Source: Pseudomonadota bacterium (GTDB lineage Bacteria > Desulfobacterota > Syntrophobacteria > Syntrophobacterales > Syntrophobacteraceae). Taken from it: a DNA stretch of 64,000 bases. The notes under the pieces are model-generated. The model was not told the DNA's origin. It ran no database searches and saw nothing but the letters and a program-made list of their open reading frames with translations. This document shows, piece after piece, positions 55,636-64,000 of this stretch (position 1 is the first letter of the stretch; each line of letters opens with the position of its first letter). Made by a program: the position numbers and the translations under genes. The stretch spans positions 10,035 through 74,034 of the forward strand of contig JAEZHY010000088.1 of assembly GCA_023416335.1 (NCBI GenBank), read 5' to 3'.

Positions 55636-56030
55636 CAAAAAAAGTGAACAGTGAGCAGTGAACGGTGAACTGACAAGAAAAATCCGCCTTGGGAACCCCG
55701 TCCCGGCAGGCCGGATGGTTTCCGGCATGTGCTGTGCCGCTCGGGGGCTACTCGATCCCGGTCTTTTGTGCTTCGCGCGGGGTGACACGGGCAACGTTTT
55801 TTTCGTTGCCCGTGCCGGAGGCAAGAGGGCCGACGGACAGAATCGATTCCATTCATGCAGCTATTCGTAAAAACTCAGTCCGCCCCTCCCGTCCTTCGGA
55901 CCCAGGCAGCAAAAAGACGATGCCTGGGCCACCCTCCGCAAATGAAACTTGGATCTCGAATGCCGCATCAATCCAGTGGGTAGTTCGGACTCTTGAATCC
56001 AGGCGCATAAGTGCAAGAGGTAAAACGGGA
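55636..56030. repeat. Mosaic intergenic repeat tract (copy 7)
   Basis: The tract opens with the GTGAACAGTGAGCAGTGAACGG repeat. It then has a GGGAACCCCGTCCCGGCAGG module (55688), a GACACGGGCAACG...CGTTGCCCGTGCC hairpin (55784-55822), and a GGACCCAGGCAGC/GATGCCTGGGCCACCC hairpin (55898-55932). The last two are in the same order as at 13536-13650 and 28581-28697. No gene was recognised. Confidence 0.7.
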
Positions 56031-56209
56031 GAGCCTGCGTACATGACAGGGCCGCAGGATGGGTGATGCCCCATCGTTTTTCGTAGGTAATCAATTACTT
56101 GGAATCAGACGCTCCGACCAACAACCACCAGCCGCGTCTTTTCCGGATAGCGTACAGAGCAATGCTGTTGTTTTAATGGATGTTCTCGGCAACCATGAGC
56201 AGAGTGAGC

Positions 56210-56370
56210 CTCAAGACCGATGGGTTCCCGCTCCGCTCCCACCCAGTCGCCTCTTTCCGATTGGCAACAGGGGCGTGGCGCCGCAGGCCCTTAAGTCGCC
56301 CTCGGAAAGGCCGGGCGGTGGGCAGGATAATGCTTTCTGCCCACCCTACGCCGCTAGCCGTTCACTGCAG
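56210..56370. repeat. Mosaic intergenic repeat tract (copy 8)
   Basis: A GGTGGGCAGGATAATG...CTGCCCACCCTACGC hairpin (56310-56353) parallels those near 39721 and 46352, next to a TTGGCAACAGGGGCG stretch. It lies downstream of the DUF4340 gene, which is transcribed towards it. Confidence 0.5.
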
Positions 56371-56408
56371 TTTTCGAACCCGCCTCGGAAATGCGGCATC
56401 GATCCAAT

Positions 56409-57767
56409 CTATTCCGACTTCCCCTTCACGGCATCGGCCATTTCGCCTATTGCCTTGTCGATGCGTTCGACGGCATCTTGGGGCAGCTTGACGGCGCGGG
56501 TCTGTCCGTCTTTTTCGAGCCACAGGACCGCCGGCTCATTTTCTTCCTTGGGAGTGTCCTTCCACTTGAAGGACCCGGTTTTTCCCTCGACATCCCTGAA
56601 CTGAACCGATTCAAGGTTTCCCTCAGGCATAGCGGGCTGCGGTTCGGCTTCTTCCTGGTACTCGATGCTGTCGAGGTCGGTCAGGAACAGTTTCACGGGC
56701 CAGGAGTCCTTCAGCGCCTTCGGAGCTGTATCGCCCTGTTTCACTCCCCAGTTGTTCTCGTCGATATAGGCGACATCCCCTTCGCTTGCGGCTGTCTTCC
56801 ACTTTACCTCGCGCACGTCCGCGCCGTCCCAGGCAAGGAGCGACCTGTCGGCAAAAATGTCGGCCGATTTAGGAATCACTGCAAGAATATGCGAAGGGAT
56901 GCTGACGGGGCTGTCCAGACCGGAGCAGAGGGCGTCTGCCTGGCGGTTTGTCGAATCGGGATTGCCGACCTGGAGGTCAACAACCTGGCCGTCCTTGAGC
57001 TTCAGACTCAGGTGAACCATCGTTTTATCGGGCACGGTGCTCTTTTCGGGAAAATCGACCGCGCGGAGCCAATGGACCTGGTCGATCACCTCTTCCACTT
57101 TTCTTGCCCTGAGCTTGAGGTCGGGCTTTTCTTTCGCCTTCCATTCATGGGTCCCGTTGGGCCGTTCCAGGCTCACCTTCTCGCCGCTCTGCCAGGTTGC
57201 TCCCATGCCGACGACCTGATCGGTCTGGAACGTGAAAAGCTCCTTCCTGCGAAGCTCCTTCAAGCCTTTGTTCACGGCCTCAAAGTTCATTCGGGTCATG
57301 AGAAAGACCTCTCCCGCCGACCCCACCTGCGCATACCGGGAGTTTCCGGCAGGATTTTCTCCGCCGACCAGGAGGTCCAGCCACTCCTCGTTGCCGGTCT
57401 GGACACGGATGGTCAAAGCGGGCTTCGTGAGCCCGAACGCTTCCAGCTTATCGGTCGAAGGGCCGAGTTTGCGTTCCTGCTCGACCTTTTGCAGCGCCGA
57501 GAAGAAGGTATCGAAGGTCATCCGGTCCACGTCGGTATTGATCGGCTGGGAAATCCGCCAGGTCTTGTCCTTTTCCAGCCGGAGCGGTTGGGCATCTCCC
57601 GAGCGGATTTCGATTGACTTCACCGTATCTGCCGCAAAGGTGAACGCACGCTTTGCCGCTTTCTCCGCGGCTTCCTTCTCTTCTTTTTTGACCACTTCGA
57701 AATAATAGAAGTAGCCTCCAAGCAGGAGCAGAATCAAAAGATAGACGGCAGAAGTTCGCCATTTCAT
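56409..57767 (-). CDS. DUF4340-domain membrane-anchored protein
   Basis: The 452-residue product has a single N-terminal TM helix (SAVYLLILLLLGGYFYYF), then a long extracytoplasmic part typical of DUF4340: repeats of the form LxxFGLTKPALTIRV, DLLVGGENPAGNSRYAQV and VFLMTRMNFEAVNKGLKELR. Such proteins are found beside GldG-like ABC transporters in many bacteria and have no known enzymatic activity. The start overlaps the GldG-like stop by 4 bp (ATGA), so it is the last gene of this cassette. The family may help assemble or load the transporter at the outer membrane (inference). Confidence 0.8.
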   Translation of the reverse strand: MKWRTSAVYLLILLLLGGYFYYFEVVKKEEKEAAEKAAKRAFTFAADTVKSIEIRSGDAQPLRLEKDKTWRISQPINTDVDRMTFDTFFSALQKVEQERKLGPSTDKLEAFGLTKPALTIRVQTGNEEWLDLLVGGENPAGNSRYAQVGSAGEVFLMTRMNFEAVNKGLKELRRKELFTFQTDQVVGMGATWQSGEKVSLERPNGTHEWKAKEKPDLKLRARKVEEVIDQVHWLRAVDFPEKSTVPDKTMVHLSLKLKDGQVVDLQVGNPDSTNRQADALCSGLDSPVSIPSHILAVIPKSADIFADRSLLAWDGADVREVKWKTAASEGDVAYIDENNWGVKQGDTAPKALKDSWPVKLFLTDLDSIEYQEEAEPQPAMPEGNLESVQFRDVEGKTGSFKWKDTPKEENEPAVLWLEKDGQTRAVKLPQDAVERIDKAIGEMADAVKGKSE

Positions 57768-59158
57768 CTTTGCGACCTCCGAACCCTGTAGACCGTAAGC
57801 CCGGAGACGAGCACCGCGAGCGGGACCAGGATGAGAACGATCCAGAACATGGCCTGCGCCTGGTTTTGGGTCAGGAGCATGGGCTTGTTCACATTGGTCC
57901 TGCCCTCGACCGCGATCATGTTCGCATCGTCGGCCAGGAAGCTGACCGTATTGAGGAAGAAGTCCCCGTTTCCATACAGTCCGAAATAATTGTTGGATAC
58001 GAAGCTGGAGTTGCCTGCAACCACCAGCACGCCATCCTTCTGATCGGGTTTCTTTTCACCGGCGGGTGAAATGTCGGCCAGAACAACCAGGGGAACAGGT
58101 CCCACCAGGTCCTTGTCCCTGTCGAAAGAAGCCTTCCCCTGCTGGAGCATCTCCATATCGCGTTCCGCCCAGGCGTTTTCGGAAGTGGACGCGAGCGTCT
58201 CGACGCGTACTCCCTCGGGGGCCTTCGCCTCAGGAACCACGGACCGCGCGTCGGGATAGAACGTGGGCAGGCTGAAATTGCTCGTTATCTTGTGATTGCC
58301 GTACTGGACCACGACCGGCACGCGCTCGCTTGCGCCGAAAAGGCGGCTGAGCCTGTCGATTACCACATCCTGGCCGATATCGATCCCATAGCCCTTGACG
58401 AAATCGCTCATGCCCGCATCCATGAGAGGATCCAGCATCAGCATCACTTTACCGCCGCGGGCCAGGTAAGCTTTCAGAACCTTCTGTTCAGCCTCGGGAA
58501 TGGGCTTCTGCGGGCCGGCTATGATGACCGCGGCCGCATCGACCGGGACATCGGGCTGCTGCAGGAGGTTGAACTCGGCAATGGCGTAGTAGTTCTTTTC
58601 CATGGCCGACTTGGCGTTGGAGTAGCTGTCTCTTCCCGTCCCCATAACGGAGTGTTCGCCGTGGCCGGTGAGGAAATAGATTTTCTTCTGGTCCTTGCGG
58701 CTGAGCCTGAGGAGGGCATTTGTGATGCTTTCCTCGTCGGGAGTCTGAACGAGCTGTTTCTTGTCGTAGCCTTCGATCACGAGCGTCCCGTAGGTCTTCA
58801 CCTCATATTGGCGGGCAACTTCGGGCTGGGTGTCCGGATCGACGAACTCGTAATTGATGTCTTTGCTGTAATACCGGTAAGTATCCAGAAGGTCTTTGGT
58901 CTTGCCCCTGCCTTCGTTCTGGTCGGGTGAGGCGGTGGAGTAAAAGCATTTGATTGCGATCGGCTTGTCGATTTCCTTCAAAACATTGCGCGTCTGTCCC
59001 GACAGGCTGAAAGAGTGGGATTCCGTGAGGTCCACGCGCAGGGGGTGTCTCTCGGCGATAAGGATTATTACCACGAGAATCGCAAGGAATATGATGGACG
59101 AAATGACCGTGTTGGATCCGTAAACCCATTTACGGTTGCGCCTGTTATTCGCTGCCAT
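57764..59158 (-). CDS. GldG-like ABC transporter auxiliary protein
   Basis: The 464-residue protein has an N-terminal TM helix (VISSIIFLAILVVIILIA), a periplasmic domain with RVDLTESHSFSLSGQTRNVLKEID and the helical DLLDTYRYYSKDINYEFVDPD segment, and IYFLTGHGEHSV. A second TM follows near the C-terminus (FWIVLILVPLAVLVSGLTV). This is the GldG/DUF4350-type ABC-associated protein, known from the Bacteroidetes gliding system and present in many non-gliding bacteria. In this operon it follows the permease by 60 bp and overlaps the DUF4340 gene by 4 bp. Gliding itself is not implied. Confidence 0.82.
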   Translation of the reverse strand: MAANNRRNRKWVYGSNTVISSIIFLAILVVIILIAERHPLRVDLTESHSFSLSGQTRNVLKEIDKPIAIKCFYSTASPDQNEGRGKTKDLLDTYRYYSKDINYEFVDPDTQPEVARQYEVKTYGTLVIEGYDKKQLVQTPDEESITNALLRLSRKDQKKIYFLTGHGEHSVMGTGRDSYSNAKSAMEKNYYAIAEFNLLQQPDVPVDAAAVIIAGPQKPIPEAEQKVLKAYLARGGKVMLMLDPLMDAGMSDFVKGYGIDIGQDVVIDRLSRLFGASERVPVVVQYGNHKITSNFSLPTFYPDARSVVPEAKAPEGVRVETLASTSENAWAERDMEMLQQGKASFDRDKDLVGPVPLVVLADISPAGEKKPDQKDGVLVVAGNSSFVSNNYFGLYGNGDFFLNTVSFLADDANMIAVEGRTNVNKPMLLTQNQAQAMFWIVLILVPLAVLVSGLTVYRVRRSQR

Positions 59159-59218
59159 TTTTCAGGCCTCCGTTTTATGCTGATTCAGTTCCAGTTTTCC
59201 CCGGTTTTTCCGGAAGTA

Positions 59219-59989
59219 TTACCCTCTCCAGCGATAGGAACTCATCTGGCGAAGCGTCAGGAAAAGGAAGAATACCGAAAACGCCAGATAGAACAGGACA
59301 TCCCTGGAATCGAGAACGCCCTTGGAGAGTCCCTCGAAGTGCTTCGTTACGGAGAGATATTCCATAACGGGCCCCGCGGCCGGACCCACAAGCGATTTCG
59401 CTTCCCCGACAAACCAGAGGATAAGGGAGATGCCGAATGTGAGCACGGCGGCAACGATCTGGTTCTGAGTCAGAGAAGAAGCAAAAAGGCCCAGGGACAT
59501 GAATGCGCTTCCAAGCAGAAACACCCCCAGGTAGCCGGCTAAAATCGGCTTCCAGGCAGGAGTTGCCGTGAGCGCGAATGTAATGATTCCGGGAAAGGTC
59601 CCGACGAGCAGCATCAAAAAAGCGGTGAGGGAAGCGGCGAATTTTCCCAGCACGGCTGCCGCGTCCGTTATCGGGTAAGTGAACAGGAGTTCGAGGGTGC
59701 CGCTCTTCCGCTCTTCCGCGTAAAGCCGCATCGTGAGCAGGGGGGCCAGAAAGAGCAGAATGAAACTGAGGTTTAGAAAAAACGAGCGCAAGGCGATTTC
59801 CATGATGTTCACCTTCTGCGCCAGCATCGGGTTCTGTGACAGCTCAAAACTGAGATGGTTGAAGTAATCGAGAATCAGATAAAAAAAGATCCCCGACAAT
59901 ACCAGGAAGATAAACGCCACCGCGTAAAAGATGGGCGACGCGAATATGCCGTAGAGTTCTTTTCTGTAGACGGACGAAAAACCTTTCAT
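59219..59989 (-). CDS. ABC-2 type permease (GldF-like)
   Basis: The 256-residue integral membrane protein has six predicted TMs: residues about 14-38 (FASPIFYAVAFIFLVLSGIFF), 70-85, 105-125 (DAAAVLGKFAASLTAFLML), 145-170, 178-200 and 225-245. It contains the RLYAEERKSGTLELLFTYPI motif seen in ABC-2 permeases. Its start overlaps the ATPase stop by 4 bp (ATGA). It forms the channel for the cassette with the adjacent ATPase; the transported substrate is unknown. Confidence 0.86.
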   Translation of the reverse strand: MKGFSSVYRKELYGIFASPIFYAVAFIFLVLSGIFFYLILDYFNHLSFELSQNPMLAQKVNIMEIALRSFFLNLSFILLFLAPLLTMRLYAEERKSGTLELLFTYPITDAAAVLGKFAASLTAFLMLLVGTFPGIITFALTATPAWKPILAGYLGVFLLGSAFMSLGLFASSLTQNQIVAAVLTFGISLILWFVGEAKSLVGPAAGPVMEYLSVTKHFEGLSKGVLDSRDVLFYLAFSVFFLFLTLRQMSSYRWRG

Positions 59990-60942
59990 GACTCCGCTCC
60001 CTCCTGGGAAGGCTCCTCGGTTACAAGCTGCATGAATATGTCTTCGAGACTCAGCTGGACCGATCTCAATTCGAGCAGGTCGTTTCCTTTCTCGATCGCG
60101 AGTCTGGCGATTTCAGGGCGCACATCCCTGGACCGGTCGGTTTCGATGGTGAACCTGCTCTTGCCGTTGCTCTCGACATCCACCTTCTGCACTCCGCCAA
60201 TCTTTTCGAGGGCGGATGCCAGTTCTCCGGCCTGAGCGCCTCCGCCCACCTCCAGGATGATTTTCGCGGTCTTCTGAAGCTGGCTCGTGAGGTTGGTCGG
60301 GGTGTCGGTCGCGATTATCTCGCCCCTGTTGATGATGATCACCCTCTGGCATATCTGGGCGACCTCGGGCAGGATATGGCTGCTGAGAAGTATGGTCCGG
60401 TCCTCACGGAGCTGCTGAATGAGGCGCCGGATCTCTATGATCTGGGTCGGATCGAGGCCGATTGTCGGTTCGTCGAGAATCAGCACCGAAGGATTGTTGA
60501 GCAGCGCCTGTGCCAGGCCCACTCTCTGCCGGTAGCCTTTCGAAAGATTCCCGATTATGCGGTTTGCGTTCTTTTCCAGTCCGCACATTCCGATGACCCG
60601 GCTCACTTCCTTCGAGACCTGTTTGGACTCAACCCCTTTTGCATTTGCTGCAAAACGCAGGAAGCGCGTTATCGTCAAGTCCTTGTAAATTGGCACGTTC
60701 TCGGGCAGGTAGCCGATTTTTTGCCTGATCTGCAAAGAGTTCTCGAAGCAATCCAGGCCGTCCACTCTGGCAACGCCCGCCGTCGGAGGCATGTAGCAGG
60801 TGAGAATGCGGATTGTCGTCGATTTCCCGGCGCCGTTAGGCCCGAGAAAACCCACGATTTCGCCCTTCTCGATACCAAAGGATACGTTTCTAATGGCTGA
60901 GATAGGGCCATAGAATTTGGTAAGTCCTTCTGCTTCAATCAT
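59986..60942 (-). CDS. ABC transporter ATP-binding protein (GldA-like)
   Basis: The 318-residue ATPase has a Walker A GPNGAGKST (residues 34-42), a signature LSKGYRQRVGLAQAL (canonical LSGGQ is LSKGY here, as in this subfamily), Walker B VLILDEPTIGLDP, and the H-loop SSHILPEV. A C-terminal ~80-residue regulatory tail (KTAKIILEVGGGAQAGELASALEKIGG) is typical of GldA/NatA-type ATPases. It is the first gene of the four-gene unit ATPase-permease-GldG-DUF4340. Confidence 0.9.
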   Translation of the reverse strand: MIEAEGLTKFYGPISAIRNVSFGIEKGEIVGFLGPNGAGKSTTIRILTCYMPPTAGVARVDGLDCFENSLQIRQKIGYLPENVPIYKDLTITRFLRFAANAKGVESKQVSKEVSRVIGMCGLEKNANRIIGNLSKGYRQRVGLAQALLNNPSVLILDEPTIGLDPTQIIEIRRLIQQLREDRTILLSSHILPEVAQICQRVIIINRGEIIATDTPTNLTSQLQKTAKIILEVGGGAQAGELASALEKIGGVQKVDVESNGKSRFTIETDRSRDVRPEIARLAIEKGNDLLELRSVQLSLEDIFMQLVTEEPSQEGAES

Positions 60943-61480
60943 AGTGGTTCCTCGTTTACGTTTTCATCATCCATTCGGCTTCGCCGCCGAATTCCATCCT
61001 TGTACCCGATCTTGAGCCCGGAAGAAAAGTCGTAGCCGGCAGAGCGAGTTTCAGATATTTCCCGGCACTGCCGCGGGAAGGAGGCCTTCGGCCGATCGAA
61101 CATAGTAACCCAATGTTATTACTACTGAAAGTTGACATTGGACCGAATCTGTATCGAACCGCAGTTGATTAACTCAAAATTTCGAAAAGGCCAAGAATAT
61201 TCTTATTCCCTGTGCCAGTGTTTGCTTGGAAACGGGACCCGGCGAAGGTTTCCTTCTTTCGGACACCGACTCGCAAGCAAATTTGTCGGGCGGTGCTGAT
61301 GAGTTTTTGAATCGCTAAAAATTAGTTTCGATATGGCTTCTGTCAACCGGGAGACAGATGGGAGAGCGGTTGGAGATGGTTCGAGGGCAAGCAGAAGTAG
61401 AGAGAGGAATGCGTGTGTAAAATTTTGTTAATAGGGAGTGGACAACCCGCAATATGGCGCGGTCAGGAGATCGCACCGCA
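60943..61480. other. Intergenic region without recognised gene
   Basis: This part of the 1580-bp space upstream of the ABC cassette is moderately AT-rich between 61100 and 61330 and should hold the cassette promoter. I see no gene, and no palindrome strong enough to report. Confidence 0.5.
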
Positions 61481-61900
61481 ACGGGGCTTCCTGGATGAAT
61501 CGGCATCGCAGGTTCCGCTGGTTCCCAAGGTCGGGGGGGGCTGTTTCCAAAATGGAGATGGACCTGGTTCCCAGGCATTTTTCGACGGAACTCCCAATCC
61601 CGTAATCCCGGCAGAGCGTTTGAGCCGGGATCCAGGGTTTTGAAGCCTTGAATTCACGATTAATCCGCCCAAAAGCCTGGATTCCGATGTGAACTTGTCC
61701 TGATCGAAGAGAAGGGCCGGAATGACGAGTCTGGACTCTGCGAGTCATTCGGGGCTGCCGCGATGATTTGAACAGCAGCCCCTCCGCCCTGGGGACCCCG
61801 TCCCGGGCAGGCCGGAAGGTTTCAGGTACGGTGCTCTGCCGCTCTTCGGGACGCCTCTATCGCAAACCTCGTGCTTCGCGCCCGAAAACAATTCCGGCCC
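61480..61900. repeat. Mosaic intergenic repeat tract (copy 9)
   Basis: The segment 61533-61669 is the reverse complement of 6491-6626 with few changes, including CGTCGAAAAATGCCTGGGA and CCCGGCTCAAA...CTGCCGGGATTACGG. Further modules are GGTTCCCAAGG near 61519, GGGACCCCGTCCCGGGCAGG near 61792, and GTGCTTCGCGCCCGAAAAC near 61878. The remainder, 61900-62522, shows no gene, apart from repeat-like fragments up to about 62050. Confidence 0.7.
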
Positions 61901-62522
61901 CCCCTCAAGGCTGATGCACACAGCGGGCAAATACGGGCCTTCTGCCCGGCAGCCCGCCGAACCGATGGAGGAAAGGTTTCAACAAGGTACTGGAGGAATT
62001 GGCAACTCGCGGGTTCCAAAGGTCGGAAGCTGTTGTCGAAACCTGGGTCACCGTCAAAGGCAAAAATCTCTGAACGTTTTACGGTATTGTCACCCCAATC
62101 TTCATATCGAAATTCACTTCAGTAAGTAATCCCCGCGACCCGAGTCCTTACCATTATTTAATTATTCGATATTCATTAAATTTTAATTTCTTGCTTCCGG
62201 CGCCTCCTTGCTGGCACGCGTTGTGCCTAAGTTGACGGCATTACTTGAATTTCACTCGCCACGAAAAATCGGCGTACCCGCATATATGTCAGGACCACAT
62301 ACGAAGGCAGGCGCGCACACAGATGTGCTGCCAAATCCCGCATTGAGGATCAGCATGAATACAGGCCAGGTGCGAATTGTCTCTCCGGTTATTCTCTATC
62401 GCTCATTGCCTTGTGATATCAGGGCAAGATTGCCCTCTCCGTGAATGCCTCGTTCGATACATCACCGTGATTTACAACATATAGATCTCTCAAGATTCCT
62501 CCACGAATTCTAAAGGGCTGAT

Positions 62523-64000
62523 ATGAGAAAATGCGCCTTTTGCTTGTTCTTGGGCATTCTATTAATTGGTTTGGCGTCAAGTTCGGGATATCCAAACGAG
62601 GTACACTACATATACGATCCGCTCAACCGGCTTATAGGTGCCAAATACCCCGACGGGACACTAATTCAGTATACATATGATGAACTTGGAAACAGGACCG
62701 CCCGAAACGTTTTTGTAGCTACAGCTTCGAATCCCGTCGCAGATTTTACTGCCGACCCTCCAACTGGTGTAGCACCTGTCACGGTCTCGTTCACCGACCG
62801 ATCGGCTGGAACCGTCGTATATTGGTCATGGAGCTTCGGGGATGGGGAAGGCAGCACCAGTCAAAATCCAAGCCATACATACAACGAAATCGGGACCTAC
62901 TCGGTTACCCTCACGGTTTCAGACGGAATCACATCGTCTTCTCAAAGCAAAACCATAACAGTCATTCATTCAAAATCTGTCGCGGATTTCATTGCCTCTC
63001 CTACGAGCGGCGCTCCTCCGCTCACAGTCTCCTTCACGGACACTTCGGGCGGCGGCAACACCGGCTGGCTCTGGGAATTCGGTGATGGAGGGACCAGCAC
63101 CGACCAGAATCCCATTCATACCTATTCTAATCCCGGGATTTACTCCGTGACCTTTAGGACAAGCGAGCCTGGGGGAATCTCAGACCCGAGAACCATCACC
63201 GTCGTCGCGTACGATCCTCTTATCCATCCCCCAGTTGCAAACTTCTCAGTATTTCCCATGCTTGGACTTGTTCCATTTGCTGCTGAGTTCGTAGATACCA
63301 CTACTGGCAACGTCATTGGATGGCACTGGGACTTCGGGGATGGAACGACGAGCACTGACCGGAATCCGAGCCATACATACGCCACTGCGGGAATCTATAC
63401 GGTCAGCCTGACCGCCACGGGCCCCGGTGGGTCCGATACTTACACCCGAGCCGACTGCATTGTTGTGGCAACACCGCCGGTTCCCGGAATAGATCAGTAT
63501 ACAAAGATTCTGCTTCACGGCGACGGGGCGGACGGAGGCACTACTATAGCCGACAGTTCCACCTATGCTCATGCACCATCATCGGTATCCCAGGCATCAA
63601 CGAGCACGGCTCACAGGAAATTCGGGACAGCCTCCCTGTCTTTTAACAGCGTAGGGTCAATCCGCTACCCCAGTTCGACGGATTGGCAATTTCGCGGGGG
63701 GCGGGATTTCACCATAGACGCCTGGGTCTACAGCCTGGACAACAAAGGCGGGGGGATCTGCGGAAACCTGGTGCCGCGGGATTTGACCCAATGGGCTTTT
63801 GCCGTTTCCGACGGCTATCTGAAATTCTTCGTGGGAGGGAACTGGAATATAGTGAGTGCGGTTCCTGTTCCCGCCAACCAGTGGGTTCACGTCGCCGCAG
63901 TCAGGTACCAGGGGCGAATCAGCCTTTACATTAACGGAGTGCAGACGGGAAACACCTCAACGACCTCTATTTCCGAGAGTTCCACTCCGTCTCTGTCAAT
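62523..64000 (+). CDS. Secreted YD-repeat/PKD/LamG surface protein (C-terminus outside window)
   Basis: The frame from ATG 62523 (AAAGGG upstream) stays open to the window edge, giving 492 residues. A signal peptide (CAFCLFLGILLIGLASSSG) precedes a single YD/RHS-type repeat (YIYDPLNRLIGAKYPDGT, YTYDELGNRTAR). Three PKD domains follow (about 75-160, 165-245, 250-335), each with WxFGDG and the NPxHTY..xGxYxVxL motif. A LamG/concanavalin-like domain begins near 345 (YTKILLHGDGADGGT, FTIDAWVYS, WVHVAAVRY, LYINGVQTG). Such proteins are exported adhesins or polymer-binding surface proteins. The lone YD repeat is a short remnant of the large RHS arrays. The true end and total size are unknown. Confidence 0.85.
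   Translation, partial: MRKCAFCLFLGILLIGLASSSGYPNEVHYIYDPLNRLIGAKYPDGTLIQYTYDELGNRTARNVFVATASNPVADFTADPPTGVAPVTVSFTDRSAGTVVYWSWSFGDGEGSTSQNPSHTYNEIGTYSVTLTVSDGITSSSQSKTITVIHSKSVADFIASPTSGAPPLTVSFTDTSGGGNTGWLWEFGDGGTSTDQNPIHTYSNPGIYSVTFRTSEPGGISDPRTITVVAYDPLIHPPVANFSVFPMLGLVPFAAEFVDTTTGNVIGWHWDFGDGTTSTDRNPSHTYATAGIYTVSLTATGPGGSDTYTRADCIVVATPPVPGIDQYTKILLHGDGADGGTTIADSSTYAHAPSSVSQASTSTAHRKFGTASLSFNSVGSIRYPSSTDWQFRGGRDFTIDAWVYSLDNKGGGICGNLVPRDLTQWAFAVSDGYLKFFVGGNWNIVSAVPVPANQWVHVAAVRYQGRISLYINGVQTGNTSTTSISESSTPSLS

Noticed and set aside
56391..57617. A 408-residue open frame on the plus strand
   Set aside because: It mirrors the DUF4340 gene; no motif or ribosome site.

Overview
The window reads as chromosomal DNA of a Gram-negative bacterium. 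It carries an LptD-type LPS assembly porin, an RND efflux system with a TolC-like outer-membrane factor, and an autotransporter relic. The lexA-imuB-dnaE2 layout, the multi-PAS/MEDS signalling proteins, the Gld-like ABC cassette and the hairpin-rich intergenic DNA suggest a deltaproteobacterium (Desulfobacterota, Syntrophobacterales-like). This assignment is an inference from gene content; no rRNA or tRNA gene was seen to anchor it.

Layout. 1-2108 (minus): an SOS mutagenesis cassette, lexA, a catalytically dead Y-family polymerase (ImuB-like) and the start of a DnaE2-type polymerase cut by the window edge. 2453-6316 (plus): a small catabolic cluster with a YcaC-like hydrolase, a YtcJ-like amidohydrolase, an intradiol ring-cleavage dioxygenase and a lipocalin-like protein. 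7004-13363 (plus): two palindromic operators, a TetR repressor, a membrane-fusion lipoprotein, and one continuous frame that joins an RND pump to a TolC-like factor. 14467-19063 (plus): a stand-alone MEDS protein, a MEDS/PAS/GAF histidine kinase and an Rcp-like response regulator. 19292-25766: envelope and stress genes (MscS channel, PDZ-less HtrA-like protease, phospholipase D family lipoprotein, SYLF protein, glycine-zipper lipoprotein). 26061-28418: a long, divergent malate-synthase-like protein. 28996-32853: a flavin-binding-fold protein, an acyl-CoA synthetase, two very small genes and a DUF2087 protein. 33318-35068: an IS110-family element. 35171-39042: an NmrA-like reductase and an autotransporter whose barrel is lost.

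39828-54723 is a housekeeping block, all on the minus strand: gyrB-gyrA-gpsA; rplM-rpsI-argC-truA-aspC; folC-lptD. 56409-60942 (minus) is a four-gene ABC/GldG/DUF4340 cassette with 4-bp overlaps. The window ends in an open reading frame for a secreted YD/PKD/LamG surface protein.

At least nine intergenic spaces are filled with a mosaic of the same short hairpin modules. One pair of copies forms an inverted repeat of about 135 bp separated by 55 kb, and one tract has supplied the C-terminus and stop codon of the malate-synthase-like gene. The most notable items are the RND-TolC fusion with an internal signal-peptide-like segment, the SOS cassette with a dead polymerase and a shortened LexA, the repeat family, and the IS110 element with recognisable candidate ends. 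No CRISPR array, rRNA or tRNA was recognised.
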